Assembly: GCF_014857905.1 (NCBI RefSeq)
Contig: NZ_JACYXE010000002.1
Span: 461,274-525,273 of the forward strand
Direction of reading: 5' to 3'
Length of the DNA stretch: 64,000 bases
Source: Agilicoccus flavus
GTDB taxonomy: Bacteria; Actinomycetota; Actinomycetes; Actinomycetales; Dermatophilaceae
Part shown: positions 1 through 7,934 of the stretch, one piece after another
Layout: each line of letters begins with the position of its first letter
Numbering within the stretch: position 1 is the first letter of the stretch
Program-made: the position numbers and the translations under genes
The notes under the pieces: model-generated
Told to the model about the DNA's origin: nothing
Seen by the model: only the letters and a program-made list of their open reading frames with translations
Databases searched by the model: none

Positions 1-10
1 CCGGGCCGTC

Positions 11-16
11 TATCGT
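11..16 (+). promoter_or_regulatory. -10 element, leaderless IclR-type regulator gene
   Basis: The hexamer TATCGT lies 7 nt before an ATG at position 24. The spacing fits a leaderless transcript and recurs elsewhere in this window. No -35 can be judged because the window starts here. Confidence 0.45.
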
Positions 17-23
17 GTTGCGC

Positions 24-806
24 ATGGTGAACGAACCCGCGGGCCGGGACACGTCGGTGCAGTCGGTGGACCGGGCCGTCTCCATCCTGCAGGTCCTGGC
101 GCGGCACGGATCGGCGCGGGTCACGGACATCGCCGCCGAGCTCGACGTCCACAAGTCGACGGTGTCGCGGCTGCTCGCGACGCTCGAGGCGCGGGGACTC
201 GTCGAGCAGAGCTCGGCGCGGGGGAACTACGTCCTCGGCGACGGCGTCACGGCCATCGCGGCGGGTGCCGCCCGGCGGCACGACCTCGCGCTCGTCAGCC
301 GCCCCGTCTGCGCGGAGCTCGCCGAGGCCGTCGGCGAGACCGTCACCGTGACGATCCCGGACGGGGACGCGGTCCTCTCGATCGGGCAGGTCATGGGCTC
401 GGCCGTCGTGACGACCGTCAACTGGCTCGGTCGCCGCTCGCCCCTGCACGCGACGTCCTCGGGCAAGCTCTTCCTCGCCGCCTGGCCGCCCGAGCGGTCG
501 CGGGCCGTCCTCGACGGGGACCTGCCCGCCTACACCGAGCGGACCATGACCGACCCGGGCGTCCTCGCGCGCGAACTCGATCGCGTCCGCGAACTCGGCT
601 ACGCGACGACGAGCGAGGAACAGGAGGTGGGTTTGTGCGCCGTCTCGGCACCGATCCGCGACCTCGACGCGGAGGTCGTCGCCGCCCTCACCGTCTCGGG
701 GCCGTCCTTCCGCGTGACCCCGGAGGCCGTCGAGGCGCTCCTGCCCCGGCTGCTCACCGCCGCCGCGAGGATCTCCGAACGCAACGGCTACCCGAAACCC
801 GGCTGA
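24..806 (+). CDS. IclR-family transcriptional regulator
   Basis: This is a DNA-binding regulator of the IclR family, about 260 aa, the usual size. The N-terminal winged helix-turn-helix (about residues 13-70, with VTDIAAELDVHKSTVSRLL) is followed by the IclR effector-binding domain (GRRSPLHATSSGKLFLA, then EEQEVGLCAVSAPI). I chose ATG at 24 because a -10-like TATCGT lies 7 nt upstream and there is no Shine-Dalgarno; a GTG at 15 would add three residues. The next gene on the same strand encodes a flavin oxidoreductase, and a second IclR regulator lies beyond it. Regulation of that catabolic-type enzyme is the obvious guess, but the effector is unknown. Confidence 0.9.
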   Translation: MVNEPAGRDTSVQSVDRAVSILQVLARHGSARVTDIAAELDVHKSTVSRLLATLEARGLVEQSSARGNYVLGDGVTAIAAGAARRHDLALVSRPVCAELAEAVGETVTVTIPDGDAVLSIGQVMGSAVVTTVNWLGRRSPLHATSSGKLFLAAWPPERSRAVLDGDLPAYTERTMTDPGVLARELDRVRELGYATTSEEQEVGLCAVSAPIRDLDAEVVAALTVSGPSFRVTPEAVEALLPRLLTAAARISERNGYPKPG

Positions 807-967
807 CGCACTCGGTCTTTGTCCCGCTGTGCGCAACAACGACGCGATGCGCGCCGAAAGTCCACCGAATCCCTTGACGGCGGCCCTCGCAGCACTGTTT
901 CGTGGTGCACAACCGACGCGCTCCTCGCATCAGGTGGGGCGCGGTTGACGCACCTCCAGGAGCACCC
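807..967 (+). promoter_or_regulatory. Intergenic region upstream of the flavin oxidoreductase gene
   Basis: This gap holds a -35-like TTGACG at 874-879, but no convincing -10 at the expected distance (GTTTCG or TGTTTC near 897). Two TGCGC copies near 830 and 848 could belong to a regulator site. It is the likely target of one of the flanking IclR proteins. Confidence 0.3.
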
Positions 968-3097
968 GTGAGCCTCACCGACGCCGCCCGTCCCGGCGAC
1001 ACCACCGGCCCCCGCGACGCCCACGGCAGCGGCCGCGCCCCGGGCCCCGGCGACCTCACCGGCCTCGACCCGCTCCTGCAGTCTTTCGAGCTCGGGCCCC
1101 TCACGCTGCGCAACCGCGTCGTGAGCACCTCGCACGAACCGGCGTACGGGCAGGACGGGATGCCCAAGGAGCGCTACCGGCTCTACCACCGCGAGAAGGC
1201 GAAGGGCGGCGTCGCGCTGACGATGATCGGCGGCTCGGCGATCATCGCGCCGGACAGCCCGCCGGCGTTCGGCAACCTCCTGCTCTACCGGGACGAGATC
1301 GTGCCCTGGTTCCGCGAGCTGGCCGACGACGTCCACGAGCACGGAGCGGCGGTCATGTGTCAGGTCACGCACCTCGGGCGGCGCACGTCGAACTTCACCG
1401 GCGACTGGCTACCGACCGTCTCGGCGTCCCCCCGCCGGGAGCCCGCCCATCGCGCCTTCCCCAAGGAGGCCGAGGCGTGGGACCTCGACCGCATCGTCGA
1501 CGACTACGTGAGTGCCGCCCTGCGCTGCCGCGCCGGCGGTCTCGACGGCATCGAGATCCAGGCCTACGGGCACCTGTTCGACAGCTTCCTCTCGCCGTGG
1601 ACGAACCGCCGAGAGGACGAGTACGGCGGAACCCCCGAGAACCGGATGCGCTTCCCGCGGCGGGTGCTCCGGGCCGTGCGCGAGGCCGTCGGGCCGGACT
1701 TCGTCGTCGGGCTGCGGATGTCGATCGAGGACGACCGGCTCGGAGCCCTCCCGCGCGAGGAGGGCATGGCGGCGCTGCGGGCCTTCGTCGACGACGGCAT
1801 CGACGTCGTGTCGACGATCAAGGGCTCGATCGAGTCGGACCACACGCTCGCGCAGGTCATCCCGTCGATGGGGACGCCGTCGGCGCCGTTCCTCGAATGG
1901 TCGGGGCGGATCAAGGCGGAGCTGTCGATCCCCGTCATGCACGCGTCCCGGATCGCCGACGTGCCCACCGCCCGGTACGCGATCCGGGAGGGCCTCACCG
2001 ACCTCATCGGCATGACGCGGGCCCAGATCGCCGACCCCTACCTCGTCGCCAAGCTGGCGCGCGGGCGGGAGGACCGGATCCGCCCGTGCGTCGGCGCCAA
2101 CTACTGCCTCGACGCGATCTACGCCTCCGGTGACGCCAAGTGCGTGCACAACCCGGCCGCCGGCCGCGAGGCCCAGCTGCCCCACGAGATCACGCAGCAG
2201 GCGCCGACCCGGCGCCGCGCCGTCGTCGTCGGCGCCGGGCCGGCCGGGCTCGAGGCCGCGCGCGTCCTCGGCGCCCGCGGGCACGACGTCACACTGTTCG
2301 AGGCCGCCGACCGGGTGGGCGGACAGATCGCCCTGCTCGCCGGATCGCGTCACCGCGGCGACCTCGTCGGGATCGTCGACTGGCGACTCGCCGAGGCCCG
2401 CCTCCACGGGGTCGACGTCCGCCTCGGCGTGTTCGCCGAGCCCGACGACGTCCTCGCCCTCGACCCCGACGTGGTCGTCGTCGCGACGGGCGGGCTGCCG
2501 AACACCGAGTTCCTCGAGCAGGGGGCGTCGCTCGTCCGCGACACGTGGGACGTGCTGTCCGGCGACCTGCGGGCCCGCGGCGACGTCCTCGTCTTCGACG
2601 ACCACGGCGGCCACCAGGCGTTGGACGCCGTCGAGACCCTCCTGGCCCAGGGGTGCCGGGTCGAGTACGTGACGCCCGAGCGGACGGTGGGCGTCGACGT
2701 CGGCTCGATGAACTCCCCGGCCTACCTGGCGGCGTTCGCCGAGCACGACGTGCGCGTCACCCTGCCCTTCTACCTGCGCGCCGTCCGCCGCGCCGAGAAC
2801 GGACGGTTGGTCGCCACCCTGTGGAACGAGTACGCCGACACGCAGGTGGCGCGCGAGGTCGACCACGTCGTCGTCGAGCACGGCACGCTGCCCGTGGCCG
2901 ACCTGTACGAGGCGCTCGTGCCGGGCTCGGTCAACGAGGGCGCGGTGGATCACGAAGCGCTCCTCGCCGGCCGCCCGCAGGAGGTCGTCCGCAACCCCGG
3001 TGGCGGCTACCGCCTGTACCGGATCGGCGACGCCGTGAGCAGCCGCAACATCCACGCGGCGATCTACGACGCGCTGCGCCTGTCGATGGCCGTCTGA
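968..3097 (+). CDS. FMN/FAD-dependent NADH:flavin oxidoreductase, Old Yellow Enzyme / amine-demethylase type
   Basis: The 709-aa protein has the two-part layout of the 2,4-dienoyl-CoA reductase / trimethylamine dehydrogenase family. An N-terminal TIM barrel binds FMN (FELGPLTLRNRVVS near the start, SPWTNRREDEYGG, and SRIADVPTARYAI), and a C-terminal dinucleotide-binding half carries GAGPAG at residues 422-427. The usual Fe-S motif between them, C-x2-C-x3-C-x11-C, is changed: I see C374, C380 and C392, with Ala at 377. Dimethylglycine and N-methylproline demethylase subunits are relatives with this general layout, so a demethylating role is possible but not proven. The GTG at 968 has AGGAG 5 nt upstream, which is better than an in-frame GTG at 902. 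IclR regulators flank it on both sides. Confidence 0.85.
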   Translation: MSLTDAARPGDTTGPRDAHGSGRAPGPGDLTGLDPLLQSFELGPLTLRNRVVSTSHEPAYGQDGMPKERYRLYHREKAKGGVALTMIGGSAIIAPDSPPAFGNLLLYRDEIVPWFRELADDVHEHGAAVMCQVTHLGRRTSNFTGDWLPTVSASPRREPAHRAFPKEAEAWDLDRIVDDYVSAALRCRAGGLDGIEIQAYGHLFDSFLSPWTNRREDEYGGTPENRMRFPRRVLRAVREAVGPDFVVGLRMSIEDDRLGALPREEGMAALRAFVDDGIDVVSTIKGSIESDHTLAQVIPSMGTPSAPFLEWSGRIKAELSIPVMHASRIADVPTARYAIREGLTDLIGMTRAQIADPYLVAKLARGREDRIRPCVGANYCLDAIYASGDAKCVHNPAAGREAQLPHEITQQAPTRRRAVVVGAGPAGLEAARVLGARGHDVTLFEAADRVGGQIALLAGSRHRGDLVGIVDWRLAEARLHGVDVRLGVFAEPDDVLALDPDVVVVATGGLPNTEFLEQGASLVRDTWDVLSGDLRARGDVLVFDDHGGHQALDAVETLLAQGCRVEYVTPERTVGVDVGSMNSPAYLAAFAEHDVRVTLPFYLRAVRRAENGRLVATLWNEYADTQVAREVDHVVVEHGTLPVADLYEALVPGSVNEGAVDHEALLAGRPQEVVRNPGGGYRLYRIGDAVSSRNIHAAIYDALRLSMAV

Positions 3098-3103
3098 GCC
3101 GAG

Positions 3104-3146
3104 GATCGTCCGAGCCGATGACCGTCCGAGACCATGACCGTCCGAG
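3104..3146 (+). repeat. Short tandem repeats after the oxidoreductase gene
   Basis: ATGACCGTCCGAG occurs twice (3118-3130 and 3134-3146, period 16), preceded by a degenerate third copy (ATCGTCCGAG at 3104-3113). The last copy forms the left arm of the hairpin that follows. Confidence 0.6.
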
Positions 3147-3155
3147 ACTCGGACG
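3139..3155. terminator. Hairpin between convergent genes
   Basis: CGTCCGAG (3139-3146) pairs with CTCGGACG (3148-3155). It lies between the convergent oxidoreductase and IclR genes and could stop transcription from both sides. No T-tract follows, which is common in actinobacteria. Confidence 0.45.
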
Positions 3156-3187
3156 TCCCCCGACGGCGTCCGGTCGGACGACCCGGC

Positions 3188-3964
3188 TCAGGTCGTGCGG
3201 TGCAGGGCGGCCTCGACGCGCCGGGCGGCCGCGACCAGGTGCCCGGCGGCTTCGCGCCCGCGCAGGCGGTCGAGACGCTGGGTGGGACCGCTCGCGGTGA
3301 GGACGGCGAGCAGGTCCCCGGACTGCCCGTACACGCCGGACGCGACGCCGGTGAGGCCCTCCTCCTCCTCGTCGCTCGCGACGGCGTACCCCTGGTCGCG
3401 GACCTGCCCGAGCTCCGCGTCGAGGTGGGCGGGGTCGGTGACGGTCGCGCCGGTGAACCGCTGCAGCGGCTCGGTGAGCACGACCCGCCGACGGGCCCCG
3501 TCGAGGGAGGCGAGCAGCACCTTGCCGCTCGCGCTCGCGTGGAGGGGGAACCGCTGCCCCAGCCAGGAGCGGGGACGCAACTGAGCAGGGGCGTCGACCT
3601 GGTCGAGCAGGTCGAGGCCGCCGTCGGGACCGACGACGCTGAAGGTCACGGTCTCGCGGATCGTCTCGACGAGGTCGACGACGACGGGCCGGGCCACGTC
3701 CGCGAGCACGGCCTGGGCGTCCGTGCCCCGCGCGAGCCGCACGAGCTCCGGTCCGAGCAGGACCCGGTCGTCGCCGGGGTTGCGCAGCAGGAAGCCCTCG
3801 TGTTCGAGGGTCCGGACGAGCCGGAGCGCCGTGGCGCGGGGGAGGTCGCAGGCGCGGGCGAGGGTGGAGACGTTCGCGCCCCCGTGCTCGACCGTGGCCC
3901 GCAGCAGCGCGAGTGCCTTGACGACCGACTGATTGAGACCCGTCCCCTGCTCGGCGTCCGACAT
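3188..3964 (-). CDS. IclR-family transcriptional regulator
   Basis: This is a second IclR-type regulator, 258 aa, on the opposite strand and convergent with the oxidoreductase gene. The N-terminal winged HTH (NVSTLARACDLPRATALRLVRTLEHEG, about residues 31-57) precedes the ligand-binding domain (GQRFPLHASASGKVLLAS, then EEEEGLTGVASGVY). The start is an ATG preceded 6 nt away by TAGGGT on the minus strand, so the message is probably leaderless. It is clearly distinct in sequence from the regulator at 24-806, so the pair is not a recent duplication. Its target is unknown; the flanked oxidoreductase gene is the simplest candidate. Confidence 0.9.
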   Translation of the reverse strand: MSDAEQGTGLNQSVVKALALLRATVEHGGANVSTLARACDLPRATALRLVRTLEHEGFLLRNPGDDRVLLGPELVRLARGTDAQAVLADVARPVVVDLVETIRETVTFSVVGPDGGLDLLDQVDAPAQLRPRSWLGQRFPLHASASGKVLLASLDGARRRVVLTEPLQRFTGATVTDPAHLDAELGQVRDQGYAVASDEEEEGLTGVASGVYGQSGDLLAVLTASGPTQRLDRLRGREAAGHLVAAARRVEAALHRTT

Positions 3965-3970
3965 GCGTTC

Positions 3971-3976
3971 ACCCTA
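3971..3976 (-). promoter_or_regulatory. -10 element, leaderless IclR gene
   Basis: Read on the minus strand this is TAGGGT, 6 nt before the ATG at 3964. The same hexamer and spacing precede pgeF at 26679-26684. Confidence 0.45.
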
Positions 3977-4090
3977 ACGATGCCCTGCCGCTGCTCGAGG
4001 CTCCCACGTCGATGCTGGTCAGAGGCCCGGGTGTTTTCCCACTGCCCCCGCGTCCGCGCCCAGGTCGTGAGAGGTCACCTGGAACCGTGC

Positions 4091-4102
4091 ATGTCCGAAC
4101 AT
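4091..4102. promoter_or_regulatory. Dyad ATGT-N4-ACAT, possible operator
   Basis: ATGTCCGAACAT is a short inverted repeat in the gap between the IclR gene and the transglutaminase gene. It could be a regulator site or chance; it lies more than 100 bp upstream of the IclR start. Confidence 0.2.
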
Positions 4103-4122
4103 CTCCGGTCACTCGTGCGATC

Positions 4123-6420
4123 TCACGATGTGGAGGTGGGGTGTCGGGGGCGGACGCGGCCGAGCAGGGCCGCCCGGCCGGAGGCGGGGAACACGGTGCT
4201 CACGAGCCGGTCGCGCAGCGCCCGTGAGGACCGCGCGGCCGACCGGACGAGGCGTTCGTCCGACTCCGACCACGCGGGAGGGTCCGCGGGCAGGTACCGG
4301 GCCGCCTCGACCGTGGCGGCGAGCCGGTCGAGCGCCGCCTCGGGTTCCGGGTCGAACAACCCGGCCCCGGCGAGGTCGCGCGCCTGACCGCGCAGAGGCA
4401 GCGCCGCCTCCGACCGCAGCCCGAGGTCGCCGAGCCGGTCGAGCAGGCCCTCCCATCGGGCCTCGACGACGTCCCGCGCGTCGTCGCCCGCCTCGCGCAC
4501 CCGGCGGCGGCGGGCCGCGGCGGCCGCCAGCGGCAACACCGAGGCGGCCGCGAGGAGCAGCAGGGCGACGAGCGCCGGGACGAGGACCGCGGGGCGCAGC
4601 AGGCCGCCCGCCGGCTCCGAGGCGCCCGAGCCGGCGCCCGCGTCCACGTCGGGCCGCTCGCGGCGGCTCGACGTCGTGGGGGCCGAGGGGGTCGGCTCGC
4701 TCGGTTCCGCCGTCGGTGCCGCGGACGTCGGCGCGGGCGTGGCGGGGCCGGAGGGCTCCGAGTAGCCGGGGGCGGCTCCCGTGCGGGCGCCCGGGGTCGG
4801 CTCGAAGCGGACCCAGCCGGCCCCGTCGACGAACACCTCCGGCCACGCGTGGGCGTCCGACGGGAGGACCGTGTAGCGCCCGTCGGCGCCGCGTGAGCCG
4901 GGGAGGAAGCCGGTCGCCATGCGGGCCGTCAGGCCGCGCGAGCGGGCCATCATGACGAAGGCCGTCGTGAACTGGACGCAGTAGCCCTGCCTGTCGGTCA
5001 GGAAGCGCTCGACCGCGGTGTCGGCGGCCTCCTGCTCGCTCATGCCGGCCGGCGGGGGGACGACGTCGAGGCTGTACGTGAAGTCCCCGGTCCGGAAGTA
5101 CGCCTGCAGGGCGGCCGCGACCTCGAGGGTGGAGGAGGCCTGTGCCGTCACCCGTTCGGCCTCGGCGGCGACGGCCGGCGGCGCGGGATCCCACGGCCCG
5201 TTTCCGGCGGCCGGCTCCGGGGCATCGGGCGTGCGCGCCGCCGCGGTGGGGTCGACGTCCAGGTACGTCATCCGGTAGGTCGGCGGGGTGCGGTCGACGG
5301 CGAGGGTGCCGGTCCGGGGGTCCATGCCCCAGCGCGCGCCGGTGACGGTGCCCTGGACCACGACGGGAGGGGCGGCCAGGTACGGCGCGGCGAGCCGGTT
5401 GTCCTCCACCTCGACGGTGCGGTTCGGGGTGTCGCGGGGCACGACCAGTCCGCGGGCGGGGGAGAGGGTCGGCGAGGTCGACACGTCGACGTCGTTCGGC
5501 GGTGCCGCCCACGTCCCGCCCTCGTACCGGGAGGTGACCCCGACCCGCAGGGGCGCCACGTCGGGGTCGTCGGTGGTGTAGGTGAAGACGGGGTCGCCGT
5601 CGGTGCTGCGTAGGCTCGCGAGCATGTCGGACGTGGGTGAGTAGCCCACCGTGCCGCGGCCCGTGCCCGCGGTGCCGTACCCGTCGGCGAGGTAGCGCAC
5701 CGGCAGCCGGGGCACGCCGATCCCGGCGGCGAGCGCGAGCGACCCGGCGGCCAGCGCGGCGCAGGTCCCGACGACGAGCCGGTGCCGGCGGGCCCGGCCG
5801 GTCGGGTCGGCCGCGCCCAGCAGTCGGGCGTGCTCGCCCCAGCCGCACGTGAGCAACAGGGCCAGCCAGGCCGCGGCGACGAGGACGAACGACGTCCAGG
5901 GCAGCTCACCGTCGCTGTTGGCGACCGCGGTGAGGTACGGGGTGAGCAGCGGGAGCCCGGCGAGGGCGGGCTGGCGCAGGGTGACCGCCAGGGCGTCGGT
6001 CGCCCAGGCCACGGCGCCGAGGGCCAGGCAGACGAGCAGGGCGACGCCGGGGTTGGGCGGGACGGGTGGGGCGCTCGTGGCGAGGACCTCGCCGGCCTGG
6101 CGCAGCAGGTCGACGACGCGCCCGGGCGTGCGTGTCGTGGGCACGAGGCCGGCGAACATCGAGTCCGAGCACCACATCCACACGGGCACCGCCACGGCGA
6201 GCGCGAACTGGGCGGCGACGACGACGCCCACCGGCCGGGCCCAGGCCCGCAGGAGCACGCCCGCGAGGGCGACGGCGCCGACCGTGAGCGCCGTCGAGGG
6301 GAGCCAGTGCGACGAGGCGAAGAGACCCTGCAGGGGCCAGGCGGCGGCGGCGACCCCTGCCGCGGCCACGAGGGCGGGCAGCAGGCGCGCCTGGTCGGGG
6401 ACGGCGCCGGTGGTCGTCAT
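4123..6420 (-). CDS. Membrane-bound transglutaminase-like protein (TgpA type)
   Basis: The 765-aa protein has an N-terminal block of several transmembrane helices (about residues 10-240), an extracytoplasmic transglutaminase-core domain, a Ser/Thr/Pro-rich linker, a further membrane helix (about 620-645) and a cytoplasmic tail like DUF4129. The papain-like catalytic residues are visible as C481 in GYC and H524 in AHAWPEVF. The family is linked to cell-envelope processing, and its substrate here is unknown. It is the last gene of the moxR-DUF58-transglutaminase operon next to the dcw cluster. Its ATG overlaps the TGA of a 57-codon reading frame (ATGA), which implies translational coupling. Confidence 0.88.
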   Translation of the reverse strand: MTTTGAVPDQARLLPALVAAAGVAAAAWPLQGLFASSHWLPSTALTVGAVALAGVLLRAWARPVGVVVAAQFALAVAVPVWMWCSDSMFAGLVPTTRTPGRVVDLLRQAGEVLATSAPPVPPNPGVALLVCLALGAVAWATDALAVTLRQPALAGLPLLTPYLTAVANSDGELPWTSFVLVAAAWLALLLTCGWGEHARLLGAADPTGRARRHRLVVGTCAALAAGSLALAAGIGVPRLPVRYLADGYGTAGTGRGTVGYSPTSDMLASLRSTDGDPVFTYTTDDPDVAPLRVGVTSRYEGGTWAAPPNDVDVSTSPTLSPARGLVVPRDTPNRTVEVEDNRLAAPYLAAPPVVVQGTVTGARWGMDPRTGTLAVDRTPPTYRMTYLDVDPTAAARTPDAPEPAAGNGPWDPAPPAVAAEAERVTAQASSTLEVAAALQAYFRTGDFTYSLDVVPPPAGMSEQEAADTAVERFLTDRQGYCVQFTTAFVMMARSRGLTARMATGFLPGSRGADGRYTVLPSDAHAWPEVFVDGAGWVRFEPTPGARTGAAPGYSEPSGPATPAPTSAAPTAEPSEPTPSAPTTSSRRERPDVDAGAGSGASEPAGGLLRPAVLVPALVALLLLAAASVLPLAAAAARRRRVREAGDDARDVVEARWEGLLDRLGDLGLRSEAALPLRGQARDLAGAGLFDPEPEAALDRLAATVEAARYLPADPPAWSESDERLVRSAARSSRALRDRLVSTVFPASGRAALLGRVRPRHPTSTS

Positions 6421-6590
6421 GGGCGGCCTCCTGCTCGGGTGTCCAGGGTCGGCGGTGAGGACGAGGGGGGCGTTTTCGAGGGGCCCCGGTTCGACGCGTC
6501 CGGTGGGCCGACCGGTGCCGGCGCGAGGGCCGGGGGAGCTGACGTGGTCCGCCCGTGGCCGGCGGCCGGCCCGATCGGCGGGGGCGTCAT
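6417..6590 (-). CDS. Small proline/alanine-rich protein, translationally coupled (putative)
   Basis: This 57-codon reading frame fills what would otherwise be a 166-nt gap between the DUF58 and transglutaminase genes. Its ATG overlaps the DUF58 stop as ATGA (6587-6590), and its own stop overlaps the transglutaminase ATG as ATGA (6417-6420). The predicted peptide starts MTPPPIGPAAG, is rich in Pro, Ala, Gly and Ser, and has no membrane segment or recognisable domain. Two exact overlaps argue that it is translated, at least to pass ribosomes to the downstream gene. It may be a coupling ORF without a protein function; codon bias in such GC-rich DNA gives little extra evidence. Confidence 0.45.
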   Translation of the reverse strand: MTPPPIGPAAGHGRTTSAPPALAPAPVGPPDASNRGPSKTPPSSSPPTLDTRAGGRP

Positions 6591-7930
6591 CGGCTCACCT
6601 CGGCCACGAGGGAGGCCCACGTCTGCGGCACCGAACCGTCGCGGCCGACGACCCGGGCGTGCCACCCGCCGGCCACGGCGTCGGCGGCGAGCACCTCCGC
6701 CGATCCCGATCCGGCGCGTCCGGCGAACGACGCCGTGTCGAGGACGAGCAGGAGCCCGAGCGTCGCGGCGGGCAGGGACCCGAGGAGCTCGTGGGCGGCG
6801 CGGGGGTCCGCGTCCGTCGTGGCCGCGACGAGGAGGCCCCCGTCGCCCGCGACCTCCCGGGCGGCGACGACCGCCGGGCGCTCCACGCTGGCCGAGGCCC
6901 CGGACCGGGGACCGGAGTTCGACGACGCGAATCGCGGCGACGCCGCGGACGCCGACGAGGACGACGCCGACGAGGACGACGCCGTCGAGGGCGGGCCGGC
7001 GTCGACGACGGCGAGGGTCCGGACGGCGTCGGCGCCCGAGATGAGATCCGGCGCGTGCCCCGTCGCGGCCCGGTCGGGGGTGACGAGGTGCAGGGCGTAC
7101 CCGAGGCCGTCGAGGTGGGTGGCCACCGACGCGAGGGCCTCGACCGCCCAGTCGAGCGCGCGGTCGCCCGGCCCGCCGGCGTCGGCGGGCGGGTCGAGCA
7201 CGAGGACGGCCCGGCGCCGGCTCGGGGCGGCGTCCTCCCGGACCATGAGCTCACCCCGGTGGGCCGTCACCGGCCAGTGGATGCGCCGGAGGTCGTCGCC
7301 CGCCCGATAGCCCCGGATCGACTGGTCGGCGGCCCCGAGGGTCACGGTGCGGTGCGTCGGGTCGCCCCCTCCGCCCGTGCCCGAGGTCACGTCGCGCACG
7401 GGGTCGAGGTCGTGCAGGCGGGGCAGGACGACGACGTCGACGGTCTCGGTGCCGCGCTGCACGAGCCGGCCGAGGCCGAACGGATCGGAGTACGTCAGCA
7501 CGACGGGACCGATGCGGCCCCGCCCCCGCCGGTCGGGCCGGAGCCGGTACTCGAGGACGGAGGCGCTCCCGGCGGCGCACGAGGCGACGAGGAAGCGGGG
7601 CGTGGCGCCGAGCCCGGGCGAGAGGAGGTCCTCCCCGAGATAGGGCGGGGTGCCGCGGACGCCGCGGTTGACGAACCGGACCCTGACCGTCGAGTCCTCG
7701 TCGACGGTCAGGGTGTCGTGCGGGATGCCCCGGTGAATCTCCAGTCGAGGTCGAGACCGCGTGACAACGACGGCGCACGCGGCCACGAGCCCCACGCACA
7801 GCGCGCCGATGCGGACGAGATCGACGAAGCCCAGGGCCATGCCGGAGGCGACGAGCGTGGCGCCGGCCGCCAGGAGCGCCCGGCCGCGGTCGCCGAGGGG
7901 CCCCGAGCGCCGGGAGCGGCGCGCCGCCAT
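6587..7930 (-). CDS. DUF58 domain-containing protein
   Basis: The 447-aa protein has two hydrophobic segments near the N-terminus (about residues 15-50), a beta-rich region and the DUF58 signature RAGDDLRRIHW (about residue 220), followed by a von Willebrand A-like region. Members are usually encoded next to MoxR ATPases and may act as adaptors in MoxR-dependent assembly or maturation of envelope proteins. Its start is 4 nt downstream of the moxR stop, so the two are co-transcribed. A Ser/Ala-rich insert (about residues 315-345) is partly encoded by a perfect 15-bp tandem duplication. The exact role is unknown. Confidence 0.85.
   Translation of the reverse strand: MAARRSRRSGPLGDRGRALLAAGATLVASGMALGFVDLVRIGALCVGLVAACAVVVTRSRPRLEIHRGIPHDTLTVDEDSTVRVRFVNRGVRGTPPYLGEDLLSPGLGATPRFLVASCAAGSASVLEYRLRPDRRGRGRIGPVVLTYSDPFGLGRLVQRGTETVDVVVLPRLHDLDPVRDVTSGTGGGGDPTHRTVTLGAADQSIRGYRAGDDLRRIHWPVTAHRGELMVREDAAPSRRRAVLVLDPPADAGGPGDRALDWAVEALASVATHLDGLGYALHLVTPDRAATGHAPDLISGADAVRTLAVVDAGPPSTASSSSASSSSASAASPRFASSNSGPRSGASASVERPAVVAAREVAGDGGLLVAATTDADPRAAHELLGSLPAATLGLLLVLDTASFAGRAGSGSAEVLAADAVAGGWHARVVGRDGSVPQTWASLVAEVSR
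6951..6980. repeat. 15-bp perfect tandem duplication within DUF58 gene
   Basis: GCCGACGAGGACGAC occurs twice head to tail and encodes two ASSSS blocks on the minus strand. Copy-number changes would stay in frame. Confidence 0.7.
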
Positions 7931-7934
7931 CGCC

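Noticed and set aside
1409..3055. Long open frames antisense to the oxidoreductase gene and, likewise, to most other genes
   Set aside because: They mirror the GC3 bias of the real genes, have Arg/Ala/Gly/Pro-rich translations with no domain, and cover genes with clear motifs.
3134..4387. A 417-codon plus-strand frame over the second IclR gene
   Set aside because: It is antisense to a well-supported IclR protein and its translation has no recognisable fold.
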